In this document: piece after piece, positions 1 to 10,642 of the stretch
How positions within the stretch are numbered: the stretch's first letter is position 1
Layout of the letters: every line of letters starts with the position of its first letter
Source: Sphingomonas sp. Root710
GTDB taxonomy: Bacteria; Pseudomonadota; Alphaproteobacteria; Sphingomonadales; Sphingomonadaceae
DNA: 64,000 bases
Direction of reading: 5' to 3'
Assembly (NCBI RefSeq): GCF_001429065.1
Contig: NZ_LMIB01000001.1
Location: forward strand, 1,780,172-1,844,171
Translations under genes and position numbers: made by a program
The notes under the pieces: model-generated
Told to the model about the DNA's origin: nothing
The model's database searches: none
What the model saw: only the letters and a program-made list of their open reading frames with translations

Positions 1-740
1 TATTTGCGGCCCAGGAATTTCTCCCACTGCTCGGCTTCGATCACCTTGTTGAGGATCGCCTTCTTGCCCTCGGGCGTGAAGCTGATCTCGGCGTCCTTGC
101 CTTCCATCCGCGCCTGAAGGAAGCGCCGCTCCTCCACATCGCCGATGTGCATATATTCGAGGCCGACATTGCCGCAGTAATTCTTGCGGAGAATGGCGAT
201 GATCTCACGCGGGGTCGCGCGCTCCAGCCCCAGGAAGCCGCCGAGATAGACCTGGCGGTCCATGTCGCTTTCCTTGAAGCCGTGCCATTCGGGGGTAAGG
301 TCGGCGGGCTCGTCGCGCTTCGACAGGCCCAGCGGATCGAGATTGGCGAGCAGATGACCCCGAACCCGATAGGTCCGGATCAGCATCAGCGCGCGCATCG
401 AATCGACCGCGCGCTGTTCGATCTCGGCTTCGCTGACGCCGGAGGCCGCCGCGGGGGCGGCCGGCGCGCCGACAGGCGCGGGCGGCGCGGCCTTGGCCGG
501 TTTCGCCGCGGGCGCCATCTGGGTCGGGTCGAGCCCGGCGGTCAGGGCATCGGTATCGCTGGGCGGCCAGTCCGGCCGGGCCCAGCTCGGGCCCGAAACC
601 TCGGCCTCGACGCTGGCGAAATAGTCCTGCCAGCTCGGTTCGACACTATTCTTGTCGGCGCGATATTGCCGATAGAGAGACTCGACGAATGAAGGACTCA
701 CACCTTCCGGCCCGTCGAAAGCCACGCCTTCGATACCCAT
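1..740 (-). CDS. sucA: 2-oxoglutarate dehydrogenase E1 component, N-terminal part (runs off the left edge)
   Basis: E1 of the 2-oxoglutarate dehydrogenase complex: thiamine-diphosphate-dependent decarboxylation of 2-oxoglutarate in the TCA cycle. Only about the first 246 residues lie in the window. The N-terminus reads MGIEGVAFDGPEG and then SFVESLYRQYRADKNSV, the E1 peripheral-subunit-binding region, followed by an Ala/Pro-rich linker (about residues 70-100) and the segment YRVRGHLLANLDPLGL that is typical of bacterial E1. The start at 740 is supported by an AAGGAAGG ribosome site 4 nt upstream on the minus strand. It is last in the run sdhB-paaI-zapE-mdh-sucD-sucA and follows sucD by about 105 nt, which contains no recognised gene. 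Confidence 0.93.
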   Translation of the reverse strand, partial: MGIEGVAFDGPEGVSPSFVESLYRQYRADKNSVEPSWQDYFASVEAEVSGPSWARPDWPPSDTDALTAGLDPTQMAPAAKPAKAAPPAPVGAPAAPAAASGVSEAEIEQRAVDSMRALMLIRTYRVRGHLLANLDPLGLSKRDEPADLTPEWHGFKESDMDRQVYLGGFLGLERATPREIIAILRKNYCGNVGLEYMHIGDVEERRFLQARMEGKDAEISFTPEGKKAILNKVIEAEQWEKFLGRK

Positions 741-845
741 GATACCTTCCTTGTCTGCACCCACCCCGGGACTTAGGCCCGAAGCGCAGCAATTCGGTTA
801 CGCTCTACATATAGTCGGTGACTCGCCGATAGCGAGCCCCCCGGC

Positions 846-1730
846 TTATCCCTTCAGTACTTCTGCGAGGGTGGTGCCGAGCTCCGAGGGGCTCGCCGCC
901 ACCTTGATGCCCGCCGCTTCCATCGCCGCGATCTTGTCCTCGGCGCCGCCCTGGCCGCCCGAGACGATCGCCCCGGCATGGCCCATGCGGCGGCCCGGAG
1001 GCGCGGTGCGGCCCGCGATGAAGCCCGCCATCGGCTTCTTGCGGCCACGCTTGGCCTCGTCACGCAGGAACTGCGCAGCTTCCTCTTCCGCCGAACCGCC
1101 GATCTCGCCGATCATGATGATCGACTTGGTTTCGTCGTCGGCCAAGAACAGCTCGAGCACGTCGATGAAGTTGGTGCCGTTGACCGGATCGCCGCCGATG
1201 CCGACCGCAGTGGTCTGGCCGAGGCCGATCGCCGAGGTCTGGAACACCGCTTCATAGGTCAGCGTGCCGGAGCGCGAGACGACGCCCACCGAACCCTTCT
1301 TGAAGATCGAACCCGGCATGATGCCGATCTTGCACTCGTTCGGGGTCAGGACACCCGGGCAATTCGGTCCGATCAGGCGCGACTTCGATCCCTGCAGGGC
1401 ACGCTTCACCCGGATCATGTCGATCACGGGAATGCCCTCGGTGATGCAGACGATCAGCGGCACTTCGGCGTCGATCGCTTCGAGGATGGAATCGGCCGCG
1501 AAGGGCGGCGGCACATAGATCACGCTGGCGTCGGCGCCGGTGGCAGCGACGGCTTCGTGGACGGTGTCGAAGTTGGGCAGGCCGATATGGGTCGTGCCGC
1601 CCTTGCCCGGCGTCACGCCACCGACCATCTGCGTGCCATAGGCCAGCGCCTGTTCGGTGTGGAACGTACCGGTGTTACCGGTCATCCCCTGGGTAATGAC
1701 CTTGGTGTTCTTGTTGACCAGGATACTCAT
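846..1730 (-). CDS. sucD: Succinyl-CoA synthetase (ADP-forming) alpha subunit
   Basis: Alpha subunit of succinate-CoA ligase, which makes ATP or GTP from succinyl-CoA in the TCA cycle. The 294 residues match the family length. A CoA-binding Rossmann half is at the N-terminus ([11 protein letters not shown] at 14-24), the ligase signature GPNCPG is at 121-126, and the histidine that is phosphorylated during catalysis is H251 in [11 protein letters not shown]. The gene lies 64 nt downstream of mdh. Its partner sucC, usually directly upstream of sucD, is not in this interval or anywhere in the window, so the beta subunit must be encoded elsewhere. Confidence 0.96.
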   Translation of the reverse strand: MSILVNKNTKVITQGMTGNTGTFHTEQALAYGTQMVGGVTPGKGGTTHIGLPNFDTVHEAVAATGADASVIYVPPPFAADSILEAIDAEVPLIVCITEGIPVIDMIRVKRALQGSKSRLIGPNCPGVLTPNECKIGIMPGSIFKKGSVGVVSRSGTLTYEAVFQTSAIGLGQTTAVGIGGDPVNGTNFIDVLELFLADDETKSIIMIGEIGGSAEEEAAQFLRDEAKRGRKKPMAGFIAGRTAPPGRRMGHAGAIVSGGQGGAEDKIAAMEAAGIKVAASPSELGTTLAEVLKG

Positions 1731-1794
1731 AAGCTGCGCGTCATCCCTTCATGTTCACCCAGACAAGGCCGGGGATCGGGTTTCTTTGCGTTGA

Positions 1795-4051
<2,257 letters not shown>

Positions 4052-4055
<4 letters not shown>

Positions 4056-4498
4056 GATGTCTTGCGGACGATCCCCATGAAGCTGGCCACCATAGTATCT
4101 CCCTGTTCCAGCGTCCCGCGCATGAACAGCATCCGCCGGGTCTCGCGCATGATCTCCAGGGTCAGGTCGATGGGCTGGTCGAGATTGGCCGGCGCCGTGA
4201 ACTGGGTGCTGAGATCGACCGTCGCCCCGCCCATTCCGACATCGCCCAGGAAGCGCGGGCCGATGAACAGGGCATTGTCGATCAGGGTCAGCAGCGCGCC
4301 GCCATGGACCGTGTCGATCAGGTTGGAATGGCGTGCCTGCGGCTGCATCCGGATAACGGCGCGGTCGCCGTCGCGGCGGACGGCGAGGTCGCCGACCACC
4401 CCGTTGAACCGCGCGTCATCCGTGACGCGCCAGCGGGTCCACCCCGGCATGTCGGGGTGCGGCTCGAACAGATAGAGAGAAGTTTCGAGACTGCTCAT
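4052..4498 (-). CDS. PaaI-family hotdog thioesterase
   Basis: A 148-residue single hotdog-fold protein of the PaaI/4HBT family, predicted to hydrolyse acyl-CoA thioesters. The core motif HGGALLTLIDNALF at 65-78 is the central hotdog helix, with the conserved HGG and an aspartate for catalysis. Substrate cannot be inferred. The gene lies 13 nt downstream of sdhB and overlaps zapE by 4 nt, so it belongs to the sdhB-led operon. Confidence 0.85.
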
Positions 4499-4511
4499 CC
4501 CGAACGAACGA

Positions 4512-5294
4512 TCAGATCTGGCGTTCGACCACCATCTTCTTGATCTCCGCGATCGCCTTGGCCGGGCTGAGGCCCTTGGGGCAGACGTTCGAACAGTTCA
4601 TGATGGTATGGCAGCGATAGAGCCGGAACGGATCCTCGAGCTCGTCGAGGCGCTCACCGGTCATCTCGTCGCGGCTGTCGGCCAGCCAGCGATAGGCCTG
4701 GAGCAGGATCGCCGGTCCGAGGAACTTGTCGCTGTTCCACCAGTAGCTCGGGCACGAGGTCGAGCAGCAGGCGCACAGGATGCACTCATAGAGGCCGTCC
4801 AGCTTGTTGCGGTCGTCGGGCGACTGGAGCCGCTCCTTGCCCGACGGCGCGGGGCTGACCGTCTGCAGCCAAGGCTGGATCGACGCATATTGCGCGTAGA
4901 AATGGGTGAAGTCGGGAACGAGGTCCTTGATCACGTCCATATGCGGCAGCGGGGTGATGCGCAGCTCGCCCTTGCAGTCCTCAATCGAGGTGGTGCAGGC
5001 GAGACCGTTCTTGCCGTCCATGTTCATCGAACAGGAGCCGCAGATACCCTCGCGGCACGAGCGGCGGAAGGTGAGCGAGGGATCCTGCTCGTTCTTGATC
5101 TTGATCAGCGCGTCGAGGACCATCGGGCCGCAATCGGCCAGATCGATCTCGAACGTGTCATACCGCGGATTCTCGCCCGTGTCGGGATCATAGCGATAGA
5201 TTTTGAAGGACTTGGGCTCCTTGGCGCCGGGGGTCTTGTGGACCTTGCCCTTCTTCGTGATCTTGCTGTTCTTCGGAAGTGCGAACTCAGCCAT
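4512..5294 (-). CDS. sdhB: Succinate dehydrogenase iron-sulfur subunit
   Basis: Iron-sulfur subunit of complex II, carrying electrons from the flavin in SdhA to the membrane quinone site. Of 260 residues, the 2Fe-2S ligands are C80, C85, C88 and C100 ([10 protein letters not shown]). The 4Fe-4S ligands are in [12 protein letters not shown] starting at C171. The 3Fe-4S cysteines are at C228, C234 and C238. The start at 5294 ([10 protein letters not shown]) is chosen over an upstream in-frame ATG because homology begins here. Unusually, sdhB is separated from sdhCDA by more than 7 kb and is the first gene of its own minus-strand operon, divergent from the flippase gene at 5416. Confidence 0.96.
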   Translation of the reverse strand: MAEFALPKNSKITKKGKVHKTPGAKEPKSFKIYRYDPDTGENPRYDTFEIDLADCGPMVLDALIKIKNEQDPSLTFRRSCREGICGSCSMNMDGKNGLACTTSIEDCKGELRITPLPHMDVIKDLVPDFTHFYAQYASIQPWLQTVSPAPSGKERLQSPDDRNKLDGLYECILCACCSTSCPSYWWNSDKFLGPAILLQAYRWLADSRDEMTGERLDELEDPFRLYRCHTIMNCSNVCPKGLSPAKAIAEIKKMVVERQI

Positions 5295-5415
5295 GACTCG
5301 GAACCCCCTGCATCTCGTTGGAGCCGCGATAGCGAATAGATCCGCACTGCTCAACGGATAACCGCCTAAAAATCCGGTCCCTTGAAAGGGAAAGGGGAAA
5401 CGCTAGAAACGCGCA

Positions 5416-6939
5416 ATGTCATCCCCCCCTCCCGACGAGCCGCCGCCCGGCTCGCGACAGGTCGCCAAAGGCGCCGGGACGGCGCTGCTGGCGCGCGCCG
5501 GAGGGGTGATCGAGATCATTTCCCAGCCGCTCTATGTCTGGCTGTTCGGCTTGCCGACCTATGGCCTTTATATGGTGCTGTGGTCGGCGGTGAACCTGAT
5601 CGAGAATATCGCCGACCTGGGCATGACCAGCGCGTTGCAGCGCGTCGTGCCGCAAGCCAGGGATGATGCCGAACGCGCCCGCTCGCTGCGCCAGGCGATG
5701 CTGTTCGGTATAGTGCCGTGCATCATCATCGCGCTGGGCATCAGCCTCGGCGCGCAATGGATCGCGGAAATCGTCAACGTCGCCGCCAAGGACCGCGATA
5801 AGCTGGCGACCGGCATCGCGCTGTTCGCCTGGGCGCTGCCCTTCTGGGCCTATGTCGAGATATCGACCTCGGCCCTGCGGGCCCGCAAGGCGTTCGGCCC
5901 CGAGATTCGCCTGCGGGTGATGTGGGAACAGTTCATCCGCATGGGCGCGGCCATCCTGCTATATGCGCTGGGGGCGGACACGCTGGGTCTGCTGATCGCG
6001 CATATCTGTTCGCTCGCCATCACCTGCGTCTTCTCGACCCGGCTGCTCGCCCGCTATTACCGGCTCGATCTCGCGCTGCGCGGCGGCGGCGGGCCGGTGC
6101 GGGGAACGCTATACGCCGGCTTGTCGGTGCTGCCTTCGAATATCGTCAGCCGCCTGTTCTCCGATGCGCCGCCGCTGATCCTCAACCTGATCATTCCCGG
6201 CGCGGGCGGCGCGAGCGCGGCGGGCCTGTTCGCGATCGCGCGCAAGATCGCCAGCGCGGTGCAGTTGATCCGTCAGGCCTTCTCCTACGTCATGGCGCCG
6301 CTCGCATCCGAAGCGGTGCGCCACGATCTGCGCCATGTCGCCGAGATTTACGGCTTCGCGACGCGGCTGACCATCGTCGTCGCCACCCCCGTCGTCTGCA
6401 CGATCGCGGGCGGCGGGCGGGCCCTGCTCGCTCTGTTCGGCGCACCCGCACAGGCCGCCTATCTGGCGCTCGCCCTGCTCACCTTCACCCGGCTGATCGA
6501 GGCGGTGGCGGGGCAGGCATCGTCGATCCAGTCGGTGATCAGCCGCTATCATCATCCGCTGGTCGGCAGCGCGATCGGCTTGGCCGCGGCGCTGGCGCTG
6601 GGCGCGCTGCTGCTGCCGCAGGGCGGCATGGACGGGATGGCGGTCGCGGTGTCGGCGGGCATCGCGATCAGCGTGGTGACGCCGATGATCCAATTGTGGA
6701 TCGACAAGCGCATCCAACCCTTCGCGCCGCCCTTCGCTCGCGCAGCGGCGGTGGCGGCGGGCGTCGGCGCGTCGATCCTGCTCGCCTCACACCTGCTGCT
6801 GCCGCTGCACCATCTGATCCGCATCGCGATCGGCGCGGCGCTGCTGATGGGCGGCATCTGGCTATCGGGCCGCTTCGGCCTGTCGCAGGACGACAAGCTG
6901 GCGCTGGGCAAGACGGCGCGGCGGCTGCGGCTGCTCTAG
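5416..6939 (+). CDS. Polysaccharide/lipid flippase-like membrane protein (MOP superfamily)
   Basis: A 507-residue integral membrane protein with about a dozen hydrophobic segments and the N-terminal pattern of Wzx/MurJ-type flippases (GTALLARAGGVIEIISQPLY, then YGLYMVLWS). Such proteins move lipid-linked sugars or similar amphiphiles across the inner membrane. Neighbouring nucleotidyltransferase and CDP-alcohol phosphatidyltransferase genes fit a role in envelope glycan or lipid headgroup biosynthesis, but the cargo is unknown. It is convergent with the gene at 6936, and the two stop codons share the palindrome CTAG. Confidence 0.82.
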   Translation: MSSPPPDEPPPGSRQVAKGAGTALLARAGGVIEIISQPLYVWLFGLPTYGLYMVLWSAVNLIENIADLGMTSALQRVVPQARDDAERARSLRQAMLFGIVPCIIIALGISLGAQWIAEIVNVAAKDRDKLATGIALFAWALPFWAYVEISTSALRARKAFGPEIRLRVMWEQFIRMGAAILLYALGADTLGLLIAHICSLAITCVFSTRLLARYYRLDLALRGGGGPVRGTLYAGLSVLPSNIVSRLFSDAPPLILNLIIPGAGGASAAGLFAIARKIASAVQLIRQAFSYVMAPLASEAVRHDLRHVAEIYGFATRLTIVVATPVVCTIAGGGRALLALFGAPAQAAYLALALLTFTRLIEAVAGQASSIQSVISRYHHPLVGSAIGLAAALALGALLLPQGGMDGMAVAVSAGIAISVVTPMIQLWIDKRIQPFAPPFARAAAVAAGVGASILLASHLLLPLHHLIRIAIGAALLMGGIWLSGRFGLSQDDKLALGKTARRLRLL

Positions 6940-7727
6940 GCGCTCCGCTTGCGCAATATCTCCTCGACCATCGCGTGATCGGACGGCTTGTCGACGTCGA
7001 TACAAGCTTCGGCGAAGGGCAGCACCACTGCCCGCGCCTTCACCCCGATCTTGCGGCCCGCGCGCGCCATCGCCTGATCGAGAGTAACCAGCCGCGCCGC
7101 GATGAGCAATGCCAGGCCGATACCGAACGCGCCGAGCACGGCGCGCGCCTTCTTTCGCTGCTGCTCGATCCGCCGCCACACCGCCAGCGCATCGAGCGCG
7201 GCGGGGCCGCCGAGCCAGAACATATTCGCGCCCGAATAGGCCCCGCCCCGGAAAGGCAGCCAGGTGCGCTTGTTTCCTGGATAAGCGGCTTCGAGCGTGC
7301 GCCGTTCAACCAGCGCGACAGCCACATCGGCGCCATCGGCGCGCGCCGTGAACTGTCCGATCATCGCATCGTCGAGCAGGACGTTGTCCGCGGTGGTCAG
7401 CAGGAATGGATAGGCTGCCGGCATCGCCTTCAGCGTATCGCCGATCGCCTCGACGATCGACGCGCCGGAGTCGCGCGTCGTCACGCGCGGTTCGTCGCGC
7501 AGCCAGCGCGTGCCGGGATGATCGAGCAGCGCGTCGCTGTCCTGCGCCAGAATCACGATCCGCTTCACGTCGCTCCGCGCCGCCAGCGCTGCCCCCACCC
7601 AGGCGAGCATCGGCTGGCCCGCGACGCCGATCAACGCCTTGCGCGGCTCACCGAAATGTTCCGACATCGGGTCCTTGCCGGGCCGCTGACCCGCGAGGAC
7701 AATTACCGTAAAGCCACCATTTTGCAT
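6936..7727 (-). CDS. MobA-like NTP-transferase domain protein
   Basis: A 263-residue nucleotidyltransferase of the GT-A fold: N-terminal VIVLAGQRPGKDPM resembles the nucleotide-binding loop LAGGxxxR...K, followed by GVAGQPMLAW and a TTADN motif corresponding to the metal-binding aspartate. It likely activates a phosphorylated small molecule with a nucleotide. The start MQNGGFTV at 7727 is preferred to an upstream in-frame ATG at 7763. It is divergent from the CDP-alcohol phosphatidyltransferase gene with 68 nt between starts, so a shared regulatory region is likely. Its substrate is unknown. Confidence 0.78.
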   Translation of the reverse strand: MQNGGFTVIVLAGQRPGKDPMSEHFGEPRKALIGVAGQPMLAWVGAALAARSDVKRIVILAQDSDALLDHPGTRWLRDEPRVTTRDSGASIVEAIGDTLKAMPAAYPFLLTTADNVLLDDAMIGQFTARADGADVAVALVERRTLEAAYPGNKRTWLPFRGGAYSGANMFWLGGPAALDALAVWRRIEQQRKKARAVLGAFGIGLALLIAARLVTLDQAMARAGRKIGVKARAVVLPFAEACIDVDKPSDHAMVEEILRKRSA

Positions 7728-7795
7728 CTTTCCAGCCTTGCCAGTCCCTTGAGCGATGGGCAAGGAAGCTGGCCCAGGCAGATTCCAAGGACAGC

Positions 7796-8881
7796 ATGAC
7801 AGTAGCCTCGCTTACCGTTCGCCCGGTCGGAACCAACCCCACCAGGATCTGGGGCATGACCAGCACCGAGCGGCTTCGCCGCATCGCCCGAGCCCAGAGA
7901 TTTTCCTTCGACAAATCCGGCAATGGGCCGGCGCTGCTGGTTGCCGCCAGCCATGTGTTCGAGCCCGCCTGGCTGAAGTTCATGGCGGCGCGTCCCGGTC
8001 ACGTCCTGACGCTGAACGGCGAGAAGGTAATCGCCCATGTCGAAAAGGGCGGCGCGCGCGATTTCCCGGAAGGCCTGAGCGAGGTCCGGGCGGAGGATCA
8101 CCGGGTCTTCTACAACGAGGCGCTGCGCAAGCGCGAGGAACCCGTCCTCGAACGGCTCGAGCCCGCGACCGTCCGCGCGATCGAGCGCAAGACCTATTTC
8201 GGCGCCTATAAGGGCGTGACCGATATCCTGACCAAATATCTGTGGCCCGAATGGGCGCTGGTGCTGACGCGGATCGCCGCCCGGCTGCACATGACACCCA
8301 ATATGGTCACCGCAATCGGGGCGATATTGTGCGTGCTGGCGACCTGGCTGTTCTGGGAAGGCCGCTTCTGGGAAGGGATGGCGGCGGGCCTCGGCTTCAT
8401 GGTGCTCGACACGGTCGACGGCAAGCTTGCCCGTTGCACGATCACGTCGAGCTATTGGGGTAATATCTTCGACCATGGACTCGATCTGGTCCATCCCCCC
8501 TTCTGGTGGTGGGCGTGGGGCGTCGGCCTGACACATTGGGGGCTGGCGCTGGCCCCGCACGAATTCGCACTGGTGATGATCGCGATCGTCGCCGGCTATG
8601 TGGTGCAGCGGCTGATCGAGGGGGTGTTCATGCGCCGCTTCGGCAACATGCACATCCATGTCTGGGAAAAGGTCGACAGCGATTTCCGCCTGATCACCGC
8701 GCGGCGCAACCCGAACATGGTGATCCTGTTCGTCGCGACTGCGCTGAAAAGGCCCGATATCGGCATCATCGCCATCGCTATCTGGACCGTGCTATCCTGT
8801 ATCTTTCACGCGGTAAGGCTGCGTCAGGCAACTCGCAAGCGGCAGCGCGGCATCAAGATCCGTTCCTGGCTCGAGGTGTAA
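7796..8881 (+). CDS. CDP-alcohol phosphatidyltransferase family protein
   Basis: Membrane enzyme that transfers a phosphate-linked group from a CDP-alcohol to a second alcohol, the chemistry of phospholipid headgroup synthesis. The complete signature is present: D205, D208-G209, A212-R213, G222, D226 and D230 (DTVDGKLAR then GNIFDHGLD). Several transmembrane helices surround it. About 150 residues precede the catalytic domain, longer than simple PgsA-type enzymes, and may form an accessory domain. An alternative start at 7856 is possible. It is followed at once by the HIT gene (1 nt gap) and is flanked by two nucleotidyltransferases that could supply a CDP-activated substrate. Confidence 0.88.
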   Translation: MTVASLTVRPVGTNPTRIWGMTSTERLRRIARAQRFSFDKSGNGPALLVAASHVFEPAWLKFMAARPGHVLTLNGEKVIAHVEKGGARDFPEGLSEVRAEDHRVFYNEALRKREEPVLERLEPATVRAIERKTYFGAYKGVTDILTKYLWPEWALVLTRIAARLHMTPNMVTAIGAILCVLATWLFWEGRFWEGMAAGLGFMVLDTVDGKLARCTITSSYWGNIFDHGLDLVHPPFWWWAWGVGLTHWGLALAPHEFALVMIAIVAGYVVQRLIEGVFMRRFGNMHIHVWEKVDSDFRLITARRNPNMVILFVATALKRPDIGIIAIAIWTVLSCIFHAVRLRQATRKRQRGIKIRSWLEV

Positions 8882-8882
8882 G

Positions 8883-9317
8883 ATGGCCAATGCGACGATC
8901 ACCAAGTTCGGCTATCCGGCAACGCTGATCCGCGATTATCGGCACTGGGTCGTACTGCTTCGCCCGGCCCAGCCGACGCTCGGCTCGCTCATCCTGGCCG
9001 CCAAGTCCGACGCCATCGCCTTCGGCGCGCTGCCGCCCGAGGCGCATTCCGAACTTGCGACGATCACCGCCGAGATCGAAGCGGCGCTGACTCAGGCGGT
9101 CGCCTATCAGAAGATCAACTATCTGATGCTGATGATGGTCGACCCGCACGTCCATTTCCACGTCATCCCCCGCTATGAGGGCGAGCGCGAATGGAACGAT
9201 CTGTCGGTCACCGACGCCGGCTGGGCAGGCCCGCCCGCGCTCGGCCAGGCGGTCGCTCTGAGCGAGGATCAGGTCAGGGGTCTGTCAGGCTGGTTGAAAG
9301 GGCTCTGGCCTAGTTAA
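8883..9317 (+). CDS. HIT-family (histidine triad) nucleotide hydrolase/transferase
   Basis: A 144-residue HIT protein. The histidine triad HVHFHV is at 89-94 and the nucleotide-binding residues precede it. HIT enzymes hydrolyse or transfer nucleoside phosphates. The gene begins 1 nt after the CDP-alcohol phosphatidyltransferase stop, so the two are co-transcribed and the HIT protein may process a nucleotide by-product of that pathway. Its stop overlaps that of the convergent gene at 9314 in the palindrome TTAA. Confidence 0.88.
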   Translation: MANATITKFGYPATLIRDYRHWVVLLRPAQPTLGSLILAAKSDAIAFGALPPEAHSELATITAEIEAALTQAVAYQKINYLMLMMVDPHVHFHVIPRYEGEREWNDLSVTDAGWAGPPALGQAVALSEDQVRGLSGWLKGLWPS

Positions 9318-10051
9318 GCCTTTACCCACCCTTCGGTCAGCGCGCGCGCGATCGGCAGGTCCTCGGGGAAGTCGACCTCGGCCCAGTCGAGCCCTTCGAT
9401 CGACACGGTGCCCACCACGCCCGACGGCGCCAGCGCGTGGATCGCCTTCAGATACCAGTTGAGCACGCCTTCGGGCGTTCGCATCATCGCCTCGACCTGG
9501 CCTCGGAAGATCGCCGGGCCTTCGCCCTTGAAGGCGAGCATGCCGATCGATTCCGCATTGGTCTCATGCGGTTCCAGCCGCTTGCCGATCTGCAGCAGCC
9601 GGTCGCCGTCACGCTGCACCTTCATGTCGTCGAGATCATAGTCGTCCTTGACGTCGATCGTCACGGTGATCGGCGCGGTGGCACCCGCAATCAGGCGGCC
9701 GACGATATCGGGCGAGACCAGCGTGTCGCCGTTGAGGATGATGAAATCCTGATCCATCTCCTCACGCACGATCCAGCAGGAGCCGAGATTGTCCGCAACC
9801 TTGTAGAAGGGGTTGAACACCGTCCTGATCGTAACGCAGGGCATGTCGAGATCGGCCAGCGCGGCGGCGAGCTTGGCATCACGGAACCCGGTGACCACGG
9901 CGATCTCGCTGATACCGTTCGCGGCCAGCGAGGCGATCTGCCACGCGATCAGGCTCTTGCCCGCGAAATCGATCAGGCATTTGGGCTGGTCGGCGGTCAG
10001 CGGCAGCAGACGCGACCCCTGTCCCGCCGAAAGGATGATGGCTTTCTTCAT
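9314..10051 (-). CDS. Sugar/choline-phosphate nucleotidyltransferase-like protein
   Basis: A 245-residue GT-A fold nucleotidyltransferase with the classical N-terminal signature SAGQGSRLLPLTADQPK (residues 8-24), similar to cytidylyl- or other nucleotidyl-transferases such as LicC. The metal-binding motif ILNGDTLV follows near residue 107. It likely makes an NDP-activated headgroup or sugar from the corresponding phosphate. Product specificity cannot be read from the sequence. It is divergent from the phasin gene and convergent with the HIT gene. Confidence 0.85.
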   Translation of the reverse strand: MKKAIILSAGQGSRLLPLTADQPKCLIDFAGKSLIAWQIASLAANGISEIAVVTGFRDAKLAAALADLDMPCVTIRTVFNPFYKVADNLGSCWIVREEMDQDFIILNGDTLVSPDIVGRLIAGATAPITVTIDVKDDYDLDDMKVQRDGDRLLQIGKRLEPHETNAESIGMLAFKGEGPAIFRGQVEAMMRTPEGVLNWYLKAIHALAPSGVVGTVSIEGLDWAEVDFPEDLPIARALTEGWVKA

Positions 10052-10165
10052 GGGGCCGGGCCCCTAAGCCGGAATTGCGGCAGGAAGATGAAAAGCGGCG
10101 GCCCCGATTGGCGCTTTCCCGCGTTATGTTGCGACGCGGCCCTTCCGGCGCGCGGGAGACCCTTC

Positions 10166-10633
10166 ATGCTCGATCCCTTCACGGCCTGGACCCGACTGAT
10201 GTCTGCCGCCTTCGACCTTTCGCAAGCTGGCCTCAAGGCATCGGCGACCATCACGGCTTCACACGAAGTCATCGTCCGTCGCACCGGCATAATGGCGGAG
10301 GCAATGCGATCACCGCTAACCGCCGATTATACCGAGCTGGCCAGAATGGCGCCCGAGAAGATCGAGGCCTTTTCGAAGGGAGGCGGGGCGATGATCTCAG
10401 AATGGTGGTCGATGCAGGCGGCCTTCCTTTCCGAGGCTCAGAATCTGGGCCGCCTCATGATGCGCGGCCGCCCGCCGAGCATCGCTGAACTGACCGAACT
10501 TTCCTCGCGCGGGATGAGCTACGCGGTTCACAACACCGAGCGCGCCGCCCGCTTCGGCGGCCTCGGCCTGTCCCCGGTCCACGCCGCCGCCACCGCCAAT
10601 GCGCGCCGGCTCAAGCGCCGCGGCGCGAAGTGA
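10166..10633 (+). CDS. Phasin-family protein
   Basis: A 155-residue, mainly amphipathic helical protein without membrane segments. The N-terminus (DPFTAWTRLMSAAFDLSQAG) and the alanine-rich helical body match phasin-like proteins that coat polyhydroxyalkanoate granules. The start at 10166 is set by a GGGAGA ribosome site about 6 nt upstream; the frame is open far upstream, but that part is antisense to the nucleotidyltransferase. No PHA synthase gene is nearby. It is convergent with the M1 aminopeptidase gene (9 nt apart). Confidence 0.7.
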   Translation: MLDPFTAWTRLMSAAFDLSQAGLKASATITASHEVIVRRTGIMAEAMRSPLTADYTELARMAPEKIEAFSKGGGAMISEWWSMQAAFLSEAQNLGRLMMRGRPPSIAELTELSSRGMSYAVHNTERAARFGGLGLSPVHAAATANARRLKRRGAK

Positions 10634-10642
10634 TCCAGGAGT

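Noticed and set aside
5922-7799. 625-codon open frame on the plus strand overlapping the flippase and nucleotidyltransferase genes
   Set aside because: Arginine-rich out-of-frame translation with no motif; explained by codon bias of the real genes.
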